DNA of 64,000 bases from Prochlorococcus sp. AG-402-N08 (GCA_003216535.1 QCIS01000001.1:186001-250000), one strand, 5' to 3'; shown: positions 42,296 to 54,492, numbered from the stretch's first letter. The notes: generated from the letters alone by a model not told the origin. A program made the numbers and translations.

Positions 42296-42868
42296 TTAAT
42301 TGACTTTTAATAATTCAACTTCAAATATCAAAGTTGCATTCCCAGGAATCACATTTCCCGCTCCTCTTGAACCATAGCCAAGTTCTGGTGGGATTGTTAA
42401 TTTTCTTTTACCTCCAACTTTCATACCTGCAACACCTTCGTCCCAACCTTTTATTACTCTTCCAGCACCCAAGGGGAAGCTGAATGGAGCTCTACCGATG
42501 CTTGTATCAAATTGAGTACCGTCTTCTAGAGTTCCTGTGTAATTTACGGTAACTGTTTGTCCTGCACTGGCTTCATCTCCTTCCCCATTTACGATATCAG
42601 AAATAATTAGACCACTTTCTGTAGTCCTTGAATTGCTCTCTGAATTGGTTTCTTCTGTCATAGCGAAAAGTATAGGATTTGGATCAGATGGGTCTAGTTC
42701 AAATAAATTATTATTTGAGACATTTGATGATTTTGCAACAGGTGTTTTTTGAACTAACTTAGTTTCTGATTCGGCAGCATTAACAACTTGTGGTGAATTA
42801 AACTGACTGAAAAGAGTTAATGAAACACAAAAAACAAAAACCGCAAAACTAATAAAGACTTCTCTCAC
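42296..42868 (-). CDS. FKBP-type peptidyl-prolyl cis-trans isomerase, exported
   Basis: [62 protein letters not shown]-terminal signal. Confidence 0.96.
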   Translation of the reverse strand: MREVFISFAVFVFCVSLTLFSQFNSPQVVNAAESETKLVQKTPVAKSSNVSNNNLFELDPSDPNPILFAMTEETNSESNSRTTESGLIISDIVNGEGDEASAGQTVTVNYTGTLEDGTQFDTSIGRAPFSFPLGAGRVIKGWDEGVAGMKVGGKRKLTIPPELGYGSRGAGNVIPGNATLIFEVELLKVN

Positions 42869-42954
42869 TTAAATTTTGAAATTTACTAATACTAAGTCTA
42901 CAGAATGAAGGTACAATAAATGGGTGATTATAAATTTAATTTCGTAATTTTAGA

Positions 42955-44442
42955 TTGTTAATCCCGAATCAAATTAAAAGTTTAAGACAATATTTTTACC
43001 CTTGTTTAGGAGGAATTCTAGGAGGAATTTCTGTTTCAACTCACTTTTGGCTGATTTTCATGCCGATTTCTTTATTTATTTTATGGAAGGGAAGTGAGAG
43101 AAAAATAGCAAATTTTTGGTGGGGTTTTTTCTTTATTTTAATAAGTCATTCATGGTTATATGATCTTCATCCATTGACATGGCTTGGTTTTTCATGGATT
43201 GCAAGTTTAATAATCACCATTTCAATATTATTATTTTGTGCTTTTTTGGGTGGGTTATTAGTTTATTTATGGGGATTATTAGTTGAAATGATTCTCTGGA
43301 AAGAGGATGTTTTTAAAATGAAAATATTACCTTTAACAGTAAAAGTATTTTTTCTATCTTTGACTTGGGGGATTGGTGAATTGATACTCTCTCAAACGCC
43401 TTTTTTTTGGATAGGTTTAGGAGAGAGTCTTGTTCCAGGTGATATTTATCTTGCGGGTTTGGCAAGATGGTTTGGTGCTAGTGGTTTATGCGTATTACAA
43501 ATATTAATTGGATTTTGGATTTTTTTTATTCACGGTAGATTGATAAGAAAACTTCACTTTAAAAAAATATTTCTTTCGGGACTTTTGGTTATTATTTTCT
43601 TACATTTATTTGGAGGTTTAATAACTCCAATTAAAAGAAATTATGAATATCCAGTAGCTATTTGGCAAACGAATATACCAACAAGAGAAAAATTAAAAAT
43701 AGATGATGAATTTATTAAAGAAAAACAATCTATTGCTCAAAAATATGCTTTATCCAACAAAGCAAAACTTCTTGTCGCTCCTGAAGGAACTTTATCTAAT
43801 AATTTTTATTTATCTAAAGGCATTAAGGTTAATACGTTGGCAGGAGGTTTCAGAAATTCGAATAATGAATTAAGAAGTTCTTTACTAGGATTTCAAATTG
43901 GAGATAAATCTTTTACCTCTTTTATAGATAAAAATAGACTTGTACCATTAGGTGAAAAAATACCTAGATTTCTAGTTGGTTTTTCAAGAGGATTATCTGC
44001 AGTAGGAGGAATTCAAGCAGGCTCTGATTCAAGATTTTTTGATCCTAAATTTACACCCCCATTAGCAGTAGCTATCTGTTACGAAATTAGTGATGGATTG
44101 AAAATAAGAAAGGCTATTAATAGCGGAGCAAAACTAATAATAACTGCAGCAAATTTAGATCCCTATCCAACTAAGCTTTATAATCAATTCCTATCTTTGG
44201 CTAGATTAAGGAGTATTGAAAATAAGAAAAATAATTTACTAGTATCTAATACCGGCCCTTCGGGTTTAATTCAAGATGATGGAAAAATAATTAAACTTCT
44301 AGATTTAAATGTGGAGCAAAATAAAATAGTGTATCCTAATTTTTCATCCAAAAAGACTTTCTATACAAAATTTGGAGATAAACCTATTTTGTTATTATTT
44401 ATATTTTTTATGGGATTAAATTTTTTTTGGAAAATTAATTAA
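42955..44442 (+). CDS. lnt: Apolipoprotein N-acyltransferase
   Basis: N-terminal multi-TM, C-terminal nitrilase domain ([35 protein letters not shown]). Confidence 0.88.
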   Translation: MLIPNQIKSLRQYFYPCLGGILGGISVSTHFWLIFMPISLFILWKGSERKIANFWWGFFFILISHSWLYDLHPLTWLGFSWIASLIITISILLFCAFLGGLLVYLWGLLVEMILWKEDVFKMKILPLTVKVFFLSLTWGIGELILSQTPFFWIGLGESLVPGDIYLAGLARWFGASGLCVLQILIGFWIFFIHGRLIRKLHFKKIFLSGLLVIIFLHLFGGLITPIKRNYEYPVAIWQTNIPTREKLKIDDEFIKEKQSIAQKYALSNKAKLLVAPEGTLSNNFYLSKGIKVNTLAGGFRNSNNELRSSLLGFQIGDKSFTSFIDKNRLVPLGEKIPRFLVGFSRGLSAVGGIQAGSDSRFFDPKFTPPLAVAICYEISDGLKIRKAINSGAKLIITAANLDPYPTKLYNQFLSLARLRSIENKKNNLLVSNTGPSGLIQDDGKIIKLLDLNVEQNKIVYPNFSSKKTFYTKFGDKPILLLFIFFMGLNFFWKIN

Positions 44443-45592
44443 TTAATCCGCCGCCTAATAAAATTTCTCCTTTATAAAAAACTGCAGCTTGTCCGGGCGT
44501 TACCGAACTTTGACTTTCTTCAAAAATTAATTTATATGTTTTAGTTGGATTATTTAAATTTTTCAAAGGTAATAAAGTTCCTTTTACTGGATGACTTCTA
44601 TACCTGATTTGTGCTTCTACTTCTATCTCTTGCATAGGTTCTTCGATTGAAACCCAGTTAACCTTACTAATTATTGCTTCTTTATTAAATAAATTACTTT
44701 TATCTGCTACATAAACTATGTTTTTTACCCTATCTAAACTTTTTACATATAATGGTTCAGGCCAAGCAATGCCCAAACCTTTTCTTTGACCTACCGTAAA
44801 GTGCTGAATACCATTGTGAGTGCCTAGGACTTTTCCATTTACATGCACAATTTCTCCTTCTTTGGTTTCAATATGTTTGTCGATAAATCTCTGCATTGAT
44901 CCATAATGCTCAACTAAACATAAATCTTGACTTTCTGGTTTTTGAGCAGTTCTAAGGCCTAATCTCAGGGCTTCCTTTCTTGTTTCTTCTTTTTTCATTT
45001 CGCCAAGAGGAAATTCTAATCTGCTTATTACTTCTTGTGAAAGAGAATAAAGAAAATAACTTTGGTCTTTGTTCTCGTCAGCACCTCTGAGAAGAAGGAA
45101 GTCCTTAAATACAAAGCTATTACAATCAAGTTTTGCAGCATAAGATGATTTTTTTATCCTTGCGTAATGTCCGGTCGCAATATGAGTAAAGTCTTTCTTG
45201 TTTATTGCGTAATTAAGCATCTCTTCAAACTTCACATTCTTGTTACACATCGAACATGGAAGTGGAGTGAATCCTTTCTCATAGCTTTCAGTAGTTTTTT
45301 TAATTACCTCTCTTTCGAAAATTTCTCTTGAATCTATTATTTTATGATTAATTCCCAAATCTTCACAAATTCCTGCAGCATCTACTAATCCTTCAGAACA
45401 ACAGGATCCTTTCCCTTTGATTAGCCAAAGAGTTAGTCCCTCAACATTCCAGCCTTTTTCTATAAGAAGAGCAGCTGAAAGGGAACTATCTACGCCTCCA
45501 GAAAGACCTACAATAATATTTTTCTTCTTTTTAGTTTTATTATTAGTAGAAAAATAGTTCTCTAATTTTTTATCTTTTTGTGTCTTTAACAT
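44435..45592 (-). CDS. mnmA: tRNA-specific 2-thiouridylase
   Basis: [56 protein letters not shown]. Confidence 0.97.
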   Translation of the reverse strand: MLKTQKDKKLENYFSTNNKTKKKKNIIVGLSGGVDSSLSAALLIEKGWNVEGLTLWLIKGKGSCCSEGLVDAAGICEDLGINHKIIDSREIFEREVIKKTTESYEKGFTPLPCSMCNKNVKFEEMLNYAINKKDFTHIATGHYARIKKSSYAAKLDCNSFVFKDFLLLRGADENKDQSYFLYSLSQEVISRLEFPLGEMKKEETRKEALRLGLRTAQKPESQDLCLVEHYGSMQRFIDKHIETKEGEIVHVNGKVLGTHNGIQHFTVGQRKGLGIAWPEPLYVKSLDRVKNIVYVADKSNLFNKEAIISKVNWVSIEEPMQEIEVEAQIRYRSHPVKGTLLPLKNLNNPTKTYKLIFEESQSSVTPGQAAVFYKGEILLGGGLIN

Positions 45593-45638
45593 GGAAGTTT
45601 AAATTTTTGAACAGTACTTCAATTGCTTTGTACTTATT

Positions 45639-47204
45639 ATGAACGAAATTGTGTGGCCAACAATTGACTCTGAAAATTTAATTGTTGATTCAAAGCAAAT
45701 GTTGATATTAGAGAACGAAATGTTTTCTGATGGAATGCCACAAGAAGCCTTGATGGAAAAAGCTGGTATTCAAATTAGCAGATGGCTCTTAAAAAGGAAG
45801 CCTCTTCTCAAGCACGGAATAACTGTTTTTATAGGTCCTGGGCATAATGGTGGTGATGGTGCCGTAATAGCTAGAGAGCTTTTTTTGAAAGGGTATTTAG
45901 TCCAGGTATGGTGTCCATTCCCGATAAAAAAAACATTAACAAATAAACACCTTAATTATCTTACATCTATTGGTGTCACAAAATTAGTAGAGCCCCCTGA
46001 TGCAAATGGGAAAGAGCTTTGGATTGATGCGGTTTTTGGTAATAATCAAAAAAGAAAAGTTGATAATAAATTAATTAAACTGTTTAATCTAAAATTTCAT
46101 AACAAATATGGGAAGGTAATAAGTATTGATATTCCGACAGGATTATGTCCTGATAAAGGAGATCCTTTTTTAGATAAAGCAGTAAAGGCAGACTATACCT
46201 TGGCTATTGGTCTTCATAAGATTGGGTTGACCCAAGATTCTGCTTTACCTTTTATTGGAGAATTGCACTATATAGATGTTGGGGTGCCTATTAGTAAACT
46301 GTCCAAAGTTGATAAAAAGATTTTTAAAGTTACTTACAAAGATATAAAAAATATTGATTTACCTTCTTTACCAAAAAATTCCAACAAATATAAAAGAGGT
46401 AGAACATTACTAATAGCAGGAAGTGAAAAATATCCTGGTGCTGCATACTTAGCATTAAAAGGGGCAATATCAAGTGGAGCAGGCTTTATCTCTGCGGCCT
46501 TGCCTGGGATAGTTGCTGAATCTATTTGGCAAGTTGCCCCAGAAATAGTTTTAAAAGAGACTATGCAATCTAACCAAAATGGAAATGCATCTTTATTTAG
46601 TGCATTAAAGAATATTGATTTAAGTGCATTTGATTCATTAGCTGTTGGTCCAGGAATAGGAATTGATAATGATGATTGGCAAAAATCAGAGGACTATCTT
46701 ATGGCTTTTGGAGGTTTATTGATCTTGGATGCAGATGCACTTAATAGAATTTCGGAATCTAAGTTAGGGTCAAATTTCTTTTTAGAGAGAAAATTTAAAA
46801 CATGGATTACACCACATAGCAAAGAATTTCGAAGGTTATTCCCTCATATCAAATCTGAGACCAATGTAGGGCTAGCTCTTGAAGCAGCAAAAGAATTTAA
46901 CATTAGTATCTTATTAAAGGGAGCTAACAGCATTGTTGCTGATAATCAAAAAGTATGGCAACTTTTTGGAACCGATTCTCAGACAGCTCGAGCAGGACTA
47001 GGTGATCTTTTATCTGGATTTATAGCTGGCAGCTCTGCGATTGATTTAACCTTTTGTAAAAATATAACAACAGATTTTTTTGCTAAGTACGTACTTTTGC
47101 ATTCATTTGCTGCATCAAAGTGCATAAAAGGTTCAAATGCTTCAGCTATTGGTGACGAATTGTCAAAATTAATGAGAAATACAAAAATGAGGCAAATATC
47201 TTGA
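45639..47204 (+). CDS. nnr: Bifunctional NAD(P)H-hydrate epimerase/dehydratase (YjeF)
   Basis: GPGHNGGDGAVIARELFLKG, IDIPTGLCPD, SGAGFISAALP, TARAGLGDLLSGFIAG. Confidence 0.93.
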   Translation: MNEIVWPTIDSENLIVDSKQMLILENEMFSDGMPQEALMEKAGIQISRWLLKRKPLLKHGITVFIGPGHNGGDGAVIARELFLKGYLVQVWCPFPIKKTLTNKHLNYLTSIGVTKLVEPPDANGKELWIDAVFGNNQKRKVDNKLIKLFNLKFHNKYGKVISIDIPTGLCPDKGDPFLDKAVKADYTLAIGLHKIGLTQDSALPFIGELHYIDVGVPISKLSKVDKKIFKVTYKDIKNIDLPSLPKNSNKYKRGRTLLIAGSEKYPGAAYLALKGAISSGAGFISAALPGIVAESIWQVAPEIVLKETMQSNQNGNASLFSALKNIDLSAFDSLAVGPGIGIDNDDWQKSEDYLMAFGGLLILDADALNRISESKLGSNFFLERKFKTWITPHSKEFRRLFPHIKSETNVGLALEAAKEFNISILLKGANSIVADNQKVWQLFGTDSQTARAGLGDLLSGFIAGSSAIDLTFCKNITTDFFAKYVLLHSFAASKCIKGSNASAIGDELSKLMRNTKMRQIS

Positions 47205-47344
47205 AAGAAACAATTTAACAGACTTATTTATGGTTTTAAACACATAACTATACAAATATTACTTGAAATCTGAAGCGCGTATTAAATATTTGGCTATTTC
47301 TTTAAAAGTGTAGGAAAGTCTTAATACCTAATTAGGTTAAAAAA

Positions 47345-48286
47345 ATGGTTTCATCATTACCCACTCAAGCAGAACAACCTAAAAGAAGGAGTAATGATCC
47401 AATAAGTTGGTATTTGCAAAACATAGGTAGAGTTCCTCTATTAACACCAGCCGAGGAGATCGAATTGGGGAATCAAGTTCAGAAAATGATGATTCTTACA
47501 GAAGATGGACAATTAAATGAAAAAATTAATGAATTTACAACTCATCAAAAAAGAACAATAAAAATTGGTCGAAGAGCTAAAGAAAGAATGATGAAAGCTA
47601 ATTTAAGATTAGTTGTCAGCGTGGCTAAAAAATATCAAGGTAAAGGATTAGAACTTCTTGATTTAGTACAAGAAGGTTCTCTTGGGTTGGAGAGGGCTGT
47701 TGAAAAATTTGATCCGACAAGGGGATATAAATTTTCTACTTATGCTTTTTGGTGGATTAGACAGAGTATGACAAGAGCAATTGCCTGTCAATCAAGAACA
47801 ATCCGTTTACCTGTCCATTTAAGTGAAAGGTTAGCTTCTATTAGAAAAGTTAGTAGAGATTTGGCTCATAAACTTGGTGCTATGCCTAGCAGAATTGAAA
47901 TTGCAGAGGCGATGGAAATTGATGTAGATGAATTGGATTCTGTTTTGAGACAAGCCTTATCGACAAGTAGTTTAGATGCTCCAGTAAATGGTGATGATGG
48001 CAGGAGCTTTTTAGGTGATTTGATTGCAGATAGTACTAATGAGGAACCTTTAGATCAAGTTGAACAAAAAATGCATCAAGAGCAACTTGGGAAGTGGTTA
48101 AGTCATTTGAGCGAGCAAGAACAACATGTTCTCAAATTAAGATTCGGACTTGATGCAAATGAGAGACATACACTTGCTGAAATTGGAAGATTATTAGAAG
48201 TTTCTAGAGAAAGAGTGAGACAAGTTGAACTTAAGGCACTCAGAAAATTAAGAAATTTAACTAGAAAATTACCTAGCGGAATTTAA
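47345..48286 (+). CDS. RpoD/SigA-family sigma factor, group 2 size
   Basis: NLRLVVSVAKKYQGKGLELLDLVQEGSLGLERAVEKFDPTRGYKFSTYAFWWIRQSMTRAI; lacks the long N-terminal region 1.1. Confidence 0.94.
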   Translation: MVSSLPTQAEQPKRRSNDPISWYLQNIGRVPLLTPAEEIELGNQVQKMMILTEDGQLNEKINEFTTHQKRTIKIGRRAKERMMKANLRLVVSVAKKYQGKGLELLDLVQEGSLGLERAVEKFDPTRGYKFSTYAFWWIRQSMTRAIACQSRTIRLPVHLSERLASIRKVSRDLAHKLGAMPSRIEIAEAMEIDVDELDSVLRQALSTSSLDAPVNGDDGRSFLGDLIADSTNEEPLDQVEQKMHQEQLGKWLSHLSEQEQHVLKLRFGLDANERHTLAEIGRLLEVSRERVRQVELKALRKLRNLTRKLPSGI

Positions 48287-48287
48287 T

Positions 48288-49361
48288 TTAATCTTCTGCC
48301 CAAATATATTTAGTTAGTTCTTCTGAAGGGGGTTCGGGTGCTTCAATAGCATTCTTAACTGACTCAGATATCTCTGTATCAATTTTCTTTTCAATTATTT
48401 TTAATTCTTCTTCCGTTGCGAATTTACCATCAATAATTTCTTGAGCTAATTTCTTAATAGGATCTCTTTTCCCCCAAAAATCCTTCTCTTTTTCAGACCT
48501 TAATTCATCTGGATCTGCAAGAGAATGCCCTCTGTATCTATAAGTCAGGCATTCTAAAAGTGTGGGCCCTTCTCCTGCTCTAGCTCGCTCAATTGCTCTT
48601 TGTGCGGCCCCTCTAACCGCTAATACATCCATTCCATCAACTTCCTCCCCATGCATACCAAAAGCAGAAGCTTTTCTCCAGATTTCAGGATTACTAGTAG
48701 CTCTATCGTGAGCCATACCAATAGCCCATTTATTATTTTCAACAACAAAAATTATGGGTAATTTCCATAACTGGGCCATATTTAAACATTCAAAAAACTG
48801 CCCATTATTACAAGTCCCATCCCCAAAGAATGCTGCAGTTACCGCATCACTAGAATTATTACCAACAACTTCCTTTTTGTATTTACTTGAAAAGGCTGCC
48901 CCTAAGGCAACTGGAATTCCCTCTCCAATAAATGCATATCCTCCGAGTAAGTGATGTTCATTTGAAAATAAGTGCATAGATCCACCTCGGCCTTTGCTGC
49001 AACCGGTAGCTTTACCAAAAAGTTCACTCATTACTTCAAATGAGGGAACACCTGCACTTAGTGCATGAACATGATCACGATAGGTGCTACAAAACCAATC
49101 ATGTTTTTTTTTCATGGCGCCAATTACGCCCGTACTTATAGCCTCTTGACCGTTATATAAATGAACGAAACCAAACATTTTGCCCCTGTAATACATTTCT
49201 GCACACTTATCTTCGAACCTACGACCAAGCGTCATGTCTTCATAAAGAAATAATCCGGTTTCTCGATCTAATTCGGCTTTTTTTATATCTTGAAGATTTG
49301 AGATTCTCTCTACGTGTGTTTCCAAGAAAAATACCTTAACGAAGTTTTGATTTGTTAACAT
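48288..49361 (-). CDS. pdhA: Pyruvate dehydrogenase E1 component alpha subunit
   Basis: [45 protein letters not shown]. Confidence 0.95.
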   Translation of the reverse strand: MLTNQNFVKVFFLETHVERISNLQDIKKAELDRETGLFLYEDMTLGRRFEDKCAEMYYRGKMFGFVHLYNGQEAISTGVIGAMKKKHDWFCSTYRDHVHALSAGVPSFEVMSELFGKATGCSKGRGGSMHLFSNEHHLLGGYAFIGEGIPVALGAAFSSKYKKEVVGNNSSDAVTAAFFGDGTCNNGQFFECLNMAQLWKLPIIFVVENNKWAIGMAHDRATSNPEIWRKASAFGMHGEEVDGMDVLAVRGAAQRAIERARAGEGPTLLECLTYRYRGHSLADPDELRSEKEKDFWGKRDPIKKLAQEIIDGKFATEEELKIIEKKIDTEISESVKNAIEAPEPPSEELTKYIWAED

Positions 49362-49474
49362 TCTAAGGTGTGAAGGGCGATTTTCATGATTTTTTTTAAT
49401 AACTCTGTAAGACCTTGTGAAAAAAATTTTTAACTTGATAAAATTTGTCTAAGAATTTTCAATAGGATATTTGT

Positions 49475-51580
49475 TTGGAACTTCCTTTAGACCATTTTCG
49501 TTTAATTGGCGTAAGCCCCTCTGCAACTTCTGAGGAAATTTTAAGGGCGTTTCAATTGCGGTTAGATAAAACACCCGATGAAGGTTTTACTTATGAAGTT
49601 TTAACCCAAAGATCTGAGTTGCTTCGCCTCACTGCCGATCTACTAACAGATCCTGAAAGCAGAAGAGAGTACGAAAATTTGTTATTAAATGGGAAATCTG
49701 GATTGGAGTTTTCCTCAAATAGAGAAGTAGCAGGACTTATACTTCTTTGGGAATCGGGTTCACCAAAAGAAGCATTTAAAATCACGAGAAAAGCATTGCA
49801 GCCCCCACAAACTCCAGCCTTGGGAAGTAGTAGAGAAGCTGATTTAATATTATTGGCTGCTTTAACAGCTAGAGATTCTGCAATTCAAGAACAACAGCTT
49901 AGATCCTATTCGAACGCGGCAGACTTTTTATATGAAGGTATACAAGTTCTCCAAAGAACGGGAAAGCTTGGAGACATAAGAAAAGAACTTGAAGAAGATT
50001 TGGTTGCGCTGCTACCTTACAGAATCCTAGATCTACTTAGTAGGGATCTAATTGATCAAGAGTCTCATAAAAAAGGCATAAGTATGTTGGAAAATTTAAT
50101 AATCAAAAGAGGTGGTTTGGAAGGTAATAATAAATCTGAATATAAAGACTATTTAAATCAGCAAGAGTTTGAAGCTTTTTTTAAACAAATTAAGCCATTT
50201 TTGACAGTGCAAGAACAGATTGATTTGTTTCTTGAATTACAAAAAAGAGGATCATTAGAAGCAGGATTTTTAGCTTTTCTATCCTTAACAGCTATTGGTT
50301 TTTCTAGAAGAAAACCGGAAAAATTATTTGAAGCGAGGAGAATTTTAAAGAAACTAAATTTATCCGGTCTTGATTCAATGCCTTTAGTTGGTTGTTTAGA
50401 CTTGCTTTTAGCTGATATTGACCAGGCCTCTGCAAGGTTTTCAAGTAGTTCTGATGAAAATTTACGAGATTGGCTTAATAATTATCCCGGAAATAAGTTA
50501 GAAGCGATATGTATTTTCTGTAAAAATTGGTTAGAGAATGATGTTTTAGTTGGGTATAGAGATATTGACTCAAAAGAGGTGGATTTAGATTCTTGGTTTG
50601 AAGATAGGGAAATTCAAGAATTTATAGAAAAATTAGAAAAGAAATCAAATAAAATTGTAATTAGATCAAATCTTCAGAACCAACAAATTGAGAATGAATC
50701 TTCGACAAAGACTAATGAAGATTTTGATAATAAATTAGGTAATACTGATGAAAGAAGATTACCTTTGCCTGGTGGCATAAAACAAGATTATGAAAATGTT
50801 GAGATCAAAGAAAACCTATTCAATGAGGAATACTTCAAGAAAAAACCAATAGATTTTTATAATTTTTTAATTGAAAAAATTGCTGAATTAAAGTTTAGTT
50901 TTGGGGAATTCTTGAAGGATAAAGAGATTATTAATCGGTCACATTATTTAATATATATTTATGCTTTTTTGATCTTATTTGCTTTTGGTATGGGTATTGG
51001 ATTTATTAGAAATAATTTAAAAAAATCTATTGAGGACGAATCTATTGCTGAAAAACCTTTAATTGCTATAGATAAAAATCAAAAGCTTAGTGAGAAAGAT
51101 ATTATTCAAGAAATAAAAAAAAATACTTCAAGCAAATTGAATTCTATTCCTGAGAAATCTGCTTCAATTATTTCCTATGAATTCAAAGAACTTAATACAC
51201 CTTCTCCTTCTTTGGAAGATATAAGGATTTTAATTAATGGATGGCTTCTAAGTAAAAGTAAATATTTAGAGGGAAAGAGTGAAATTAATCTCTCTAAGAT
51301 TGTTAGTAAAGGTCTGATTGATCGAACAATCGAAGAAAGACAGAACGATATCAAGAAGGGAATTTATAAAGAAATTAATTCTCAAATACTTAAGATTGAT
51401 TTGGAATCTCAAACTTCATCTCGGATAGTTGTTTTAATCGAATTAAATTATTTAGAGAAAATACTAAAGAATTCTGGAGAATTTGTTAATGAAACATCAT
51501 TGAGTCCCCTTAAAGTTAAATATATTTTAGGTTTTTCAAATAAATCATGGAAATTGGTTGATTTCGTGAGTGGCTTATAA
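49475..51580 (+). CDS. Ftn2/Arc6/ZipN-like cell division protein
   Basis: N-terminal J-like domain (PLDHFRLIGVSPSATSEEILRAFQLRLD), single TM near residues 490-510, C-terminal DUF4101-like domain; TTG start. Confidence 0.9.
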   Translation: MELPLDHFRLIGVSPSATSEEILRAFQLRLDKTPDEGFTYEVLTQRSELLRLTADLLTDPESRREYENLLLNGKSGLEFSSNREVAGLILLWESGSPKEAFKITRKALQPPQTPALGSSREADLILLAALTARDSAIQEQQLRSYSNAADFLYEGIQVLQRTGKLGDIRKELEEDLVALLPYRILDLLSRDLIDQESHKKGISMLENLIIKRGGLEGNNKSEYKDYLNQQEFEAFFKQIKPFLTVQEQIDLFLELQKRGSLEAGFLAFLSLTAIGFSRRKPEKLFEARRILKKLNLSGLDSMPLVGCLDLLLADIDQASARFSSSSDENLRDWLNNYPGNKLEAICIFCKNWLENDVLVGYRDIDSKEVDLDSWFEDREIQEFIEKLEKKSNKIVIRSNLQNQQIENESSTKTNEDFDNKLGNTDERRLPLPGGIKQDYENVEIKENLFNEEYFKKKPIDFYNFLIEKIAELKFSFGEFLKDKEIINRSHYLIYIYAFLILFAFGMGIGFIRNNLKKSIEDESIAEKPLIAIDKNQKLSEKDIIQEIKKNTSSKLNSIPEKSASIISYEFKELNTPSPSLEDIRILINGWLLSKSKYLEGKSEINLSKIVSKGLIDRTIEERQNDIKKGIYKEINSQILKIDLESQTSSRIVVLIELNYLEKILKNSGEFVNETSLSPLKVKYILGFSNKSWKLVDFVSGL

Positions 51581-51627
51581 TTACAAACTTCAAGATCACC
51601 TATAATAATTAAAATTTCTTTTTAATT

Positions 51628-53079
51628 ATGTTTGATGAACTCTCGTCACGCTTTGAAGACGCAGTAAAGGGTTTAAGAGGCGAAGCAAAAATTAGTGAAA
51701 ATAATATGAACGATGCCTTGAAGGAGGTAAAAAGAGCACTCCTTGATGCAGATGTTAGTTTGTCTGTAGTCAAAGACTTTATATCAGATGTCAAAGATAA
51801 AGCTATCGGAGAAGAAGTAGTTAGGGGTGTAAACCCAGGTCAAAAATTTATAGAAGTTGTAAATAAAGAATTGATTAAAATCATGGGGAGTGAAAATTCT
51901 CCATTAATTGAAAATGAAAATAGTCCTACAGTGATTTTAATGGCTGGACTACAGGGAGCTGGTAAGACAACTGCAACAGGAAAATTAGGCCTTTATTTGA
52001 AGGAAAAAGATAAAAAAGTCCTTTTGGTTGCAGCAGATATTTATCGACCAGCAGCTGTAGAGCAGCTTAAAACATTGGGAAGTCAATATGAATTGGAAGT
52101 TTTTTCAGCTAAAGAAAAAAATAGCAAACCCGAAGAGATAGCAAAGGAAGCATTGAATTTTGCTAGTGAAAATGATTTTAATTCGATAATTATTGACACC
52201 GCAGGAAGATTGCAAATTGATGATTCCATGATGAGTGAAATGGTTCGGATAAAAGAAGTTTCTAATCCTGATGAAGTTTTACTTGTTGTTGATTCTATGA
52301 TTGGACAAGAAGCTGCTGACTTGACAAAGTCATTTCATGAAAAAGTAGGCATTACAGGGGCGATACTAACTAAGTTGGATGGCGACTCTAGAGGTGGAGC
52401 TGCTTTATCAATAAGAAAAATAAGTGGTAAACCTATCAAATTCATAGGTGTCGGCGAAAAAATAGAGGCACTTCAACCATTCCATCCAGAGAGAATGGCT
52501 AGCCGAATTTTAGGAATGGGTGATGTATTAACACTTGTTGAAAAAGCACAAAAGGAAGTCGAGCTTGCTGATGCAGAAGCTATGCAAAAGAAACTTCAAG
52601 AAGCAACTTTTGACTTTAATGATTTTGTTAAGCAAATGAGATTAATAAAAAGGATGGGCTCACTTGGTGGATTAATAAAATTAATACCTGGAATGAATAA
52701 AATCGATGATGGGATGATAAAAGATGGAGAAGATCAACTAAAGAAAATAGAATCTATGATCTCATCAATGACTCTTGAGGAAAAACAAAAACCTGAAGTT
52801 CTTGCTGCTCAGCCTTCCAGAAGACAAAGGATTGCTCAGGGTAGTGGTTATGAAGCAAAAGATGTAGATAAAGTATTAGCTGATTTTCAAAGAATGCGAG
52901 GTTTTATGAAACAAATGTCTAATGGAGGAATGCCTGGAATGGGAGGAATGGGAGGAATGGGAGGAATGGGAGGAATGCCTGGAATGGGAGGAATGGGAGG
53001 TATGGGAGGAATGACTAATAATAAACCGATGAAAAAACAAAAAAATAATAAGAAGAAAAAAGGGTTTGCTGATTTATAG
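51628..53079 (+). CDS. ffh: Signal recognition particle protein Ffh (SRP54)
   Basis: GLQGAGKTTATGKLGLYL, DTAGRLQIDDSMM, TKLDGDSRGGAALSI, Met-rich M domain. Confidence 0.97.
   Translation: MFDELSSRFEDAVKGLRGEAKISENNMNDALKEVKRALLDADVSLSVVKDFISDVKDKAIGEEVVRGVNPGQKFIEVVNKELIKIMGSENSPLIENENSPTVILMAGLQGAGKTTATGKLGLYLKEKDKKVLLVAADIYRPAAVEQLKTLGSQYELEVFSAKEKNSKPEEIAKEALNFASENDFNSIIIDTAGRLQIDDSMMSEMVRIKEVSNPDEVLLVVDSMIGQEAADLTKSFHEKVGITGAILTKLDGDSRGGAALSIRKISGKPIKFIGVGEKIEALQPFHPERMASRILGMGDVLTLVEKAQKEVELADAEAMQKKLQEATFDFNDFVKQMRLIKRMGSLGGLIKLIPGMNKIDDGMIKDGEDQLKKIESMISSMTLEEKQKPEVLAAQPSRRQRIAQGSGYEAKDVDKVLADFQRMRGFMKQMSNGGMPGMGGMGGMGGMGGMPGMGGMGGMGGMTNNKPMKKQKNNKKKKGFADL
52926..53012 (+). repeat. 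9-bp GGAATGGGA-type tandem repeat coding GGM/PGM in the Ffh C-terminus
   Basis: Direct reading of ggaatgggaggaatgggagga...; encodes GGMPGMGGMGGMGGMGGMPGMGGMGGMGGM. Confidence 0.95.
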
Positions 53080-53133
53080 TTCCTAAATTTTTACCTTTAA
53101 ATGATATTATTATTAAAAACGCATTAATTTAAG

Positions 53134-53493
53134 ATGATTAAATTGCGCCTTAAGCGCTTTGGAAAGAAAAAAGAGGCAAGTTTCAGAATTGTTGCATGCA
53201 ATAGTACTTCCAGAAGAGATGGTAGACCTTTACAAGAACTAGGTTTTTATAACCCAAGAACTAAGGAAACTAGGCTTGATACAGAAGCTTTAAGAACAAG
53301 ACTTACTCAGGGTGCTCAGCCAACTGATGTTGTTAGGACTCTATTAGAAAAGGGAGGGTTATTAGAAAAGATAGAAAGACCCTCAATCGCTATTGGTAAG
53401 GCAAAGATAGAGAAGGAAAAAGTTGCTAAAGCTAAAATAAAAGATGAAGAAAATGATGGTTCAAAAGCTGAAAGCGATAGTAATGAAGCTTAA
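53134..53493 (+). CDS. rpsP: 30S ribosomal protein S16
   Basis: [41 protein letters not shown]. Confidence 0.97.
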   Translation: MIKLRLKRFGKKKEASFRIVACNSTSRRDGRPLQELGFYNPRTKETRLDTEALRTRLTQGAQPTDVVRTLLEKGGLLEKIERPSIAIGKAKIEKEKVAKAKIKDEENDGSKAESDSNEA

Positions 53494-53535
53494 AACTAAT
53501 AGTTTGATAAATTTTTATTATTATTCAATAACTAG

Positions 53536-54492
53536 ATGAAGGAAGTTTCCAAAACTGGTCACTTCACAATAGATTTGCCAAGCCCTGATGCCGCTACAGC
53601 ACTATCAGGTCCAGGGAATTCTTTTTTAAAAAAGTTTGAATCACTCACAGGTGTGTCTCTAACTATTAGAGGTTTACAACTTGAGATGAACGGTGTCATA
53701 TCTAAGATTGAAAGAGCATCAGCATTAGTGGAGTTGACAAGACCAATTTGGGAGCAAGGCCTAGAAGTTCCAGAGGTAGATCTTAAAGCCGCCCTAAGTT
53801 CTTTAAACATGGGAGAGTCATCATCGCATGCTGAACTTGGGAAAAAAGTTCTTGCGCGTTCTAAAGAAGGAAGATATTTAAGGCCAAGAACCATAAGGCA
53901 AAAAGAATATGTTGAATCAATCGAAAACTTTGATCTTACGTTTGCGATTGGTCCGGCTGGTACTGGTAAGACATTCTTAGCAACTGTATGTGCAGCAAGA
54001 TTATTGAACGAGAAAAAAATAGAAAAAATTGTTTTAACTAGACCAGCCGTTGAAGCTGGGGAAAGTTTGGGATTTCTTCCTGGAGATTTGCAACAAAAAG
54101 TAGATCCATATTTAAGACCCCTTTTTGATTCCTTACATAGTATTTTCGGATTTGATAGAACAAATTCGTTAGTCGATAAAGGAATTATTGAAGTTGCCCC
54201 ATTAGCATTTATGAGAGGCAGAACCTTGGATAACTCTTTAGTAATTCTAGATGAAGCACAAAATACCACCTGCTCTCAAATGAGAATGTTTTTAACAAGA
54301 TTAGGTGAGAGGTCAAAAATGGTTGTAAACGGAGATATTACGCAAATTGATTTAAAAAAAAATCAGGAAAGTGGCCTTATAGAAGCATCAAGAATTTTCT
54401 CCGAAACTGAGGGGATCAAATTTTGTTATTTGACTGTTGAAGATGTAGTTCGTCATCCTTTAGTACAGAAAATTATTGAGGAATATAAATAA
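53536..54492 (+). CDS. PhoH-like protein
   Basis: AIGPAGTGKTFLATVCAARLL, LTRPAVEAGESLGFLPGDL, VILDEAQNTT. Confidence 0.95.
   Translation: MKEVSKTGHFTIDLPSPDAATALSGPGNSFLKKFESLTGVSLTIRGLQLEMNGVISKIERASALVELTRPIWEQGLEVPEVDLKAALSSLNMGESSSHAELGKKVLARSKEGRYLRPRTIRQKEYVESIENFDLTFAIGPAGTGKTFLATVCAARLLNEKKIEKIVLTRPAVEAGESLGFLPGDLQQKVDPYLRPLFDSLHSIFGFDRTNSLVDKGIIEVAPLAFMRGRTLDNSLVILDEAQNTTCSQMRMFLTRLGERSKMVVNGDITQIDLKKNQESGLIEASRIFSETEGIKFCYLTVEDVVRHPLVQKIIEEYK

Noticed and set aside
52926-53012. Tandem repeat as a CRISPR or mobile element
   Set aside because: 9-bp in-frame units with no spacers; coding low-complexity tail of Ffh.
53559-54269. 236-aa minus-strand ORF antisense to phoH
   Set aside because: Lies entirely inside a strongly conserved phoH-like gene; shadow ORF of that gene's codon usage, no recognisable motif.
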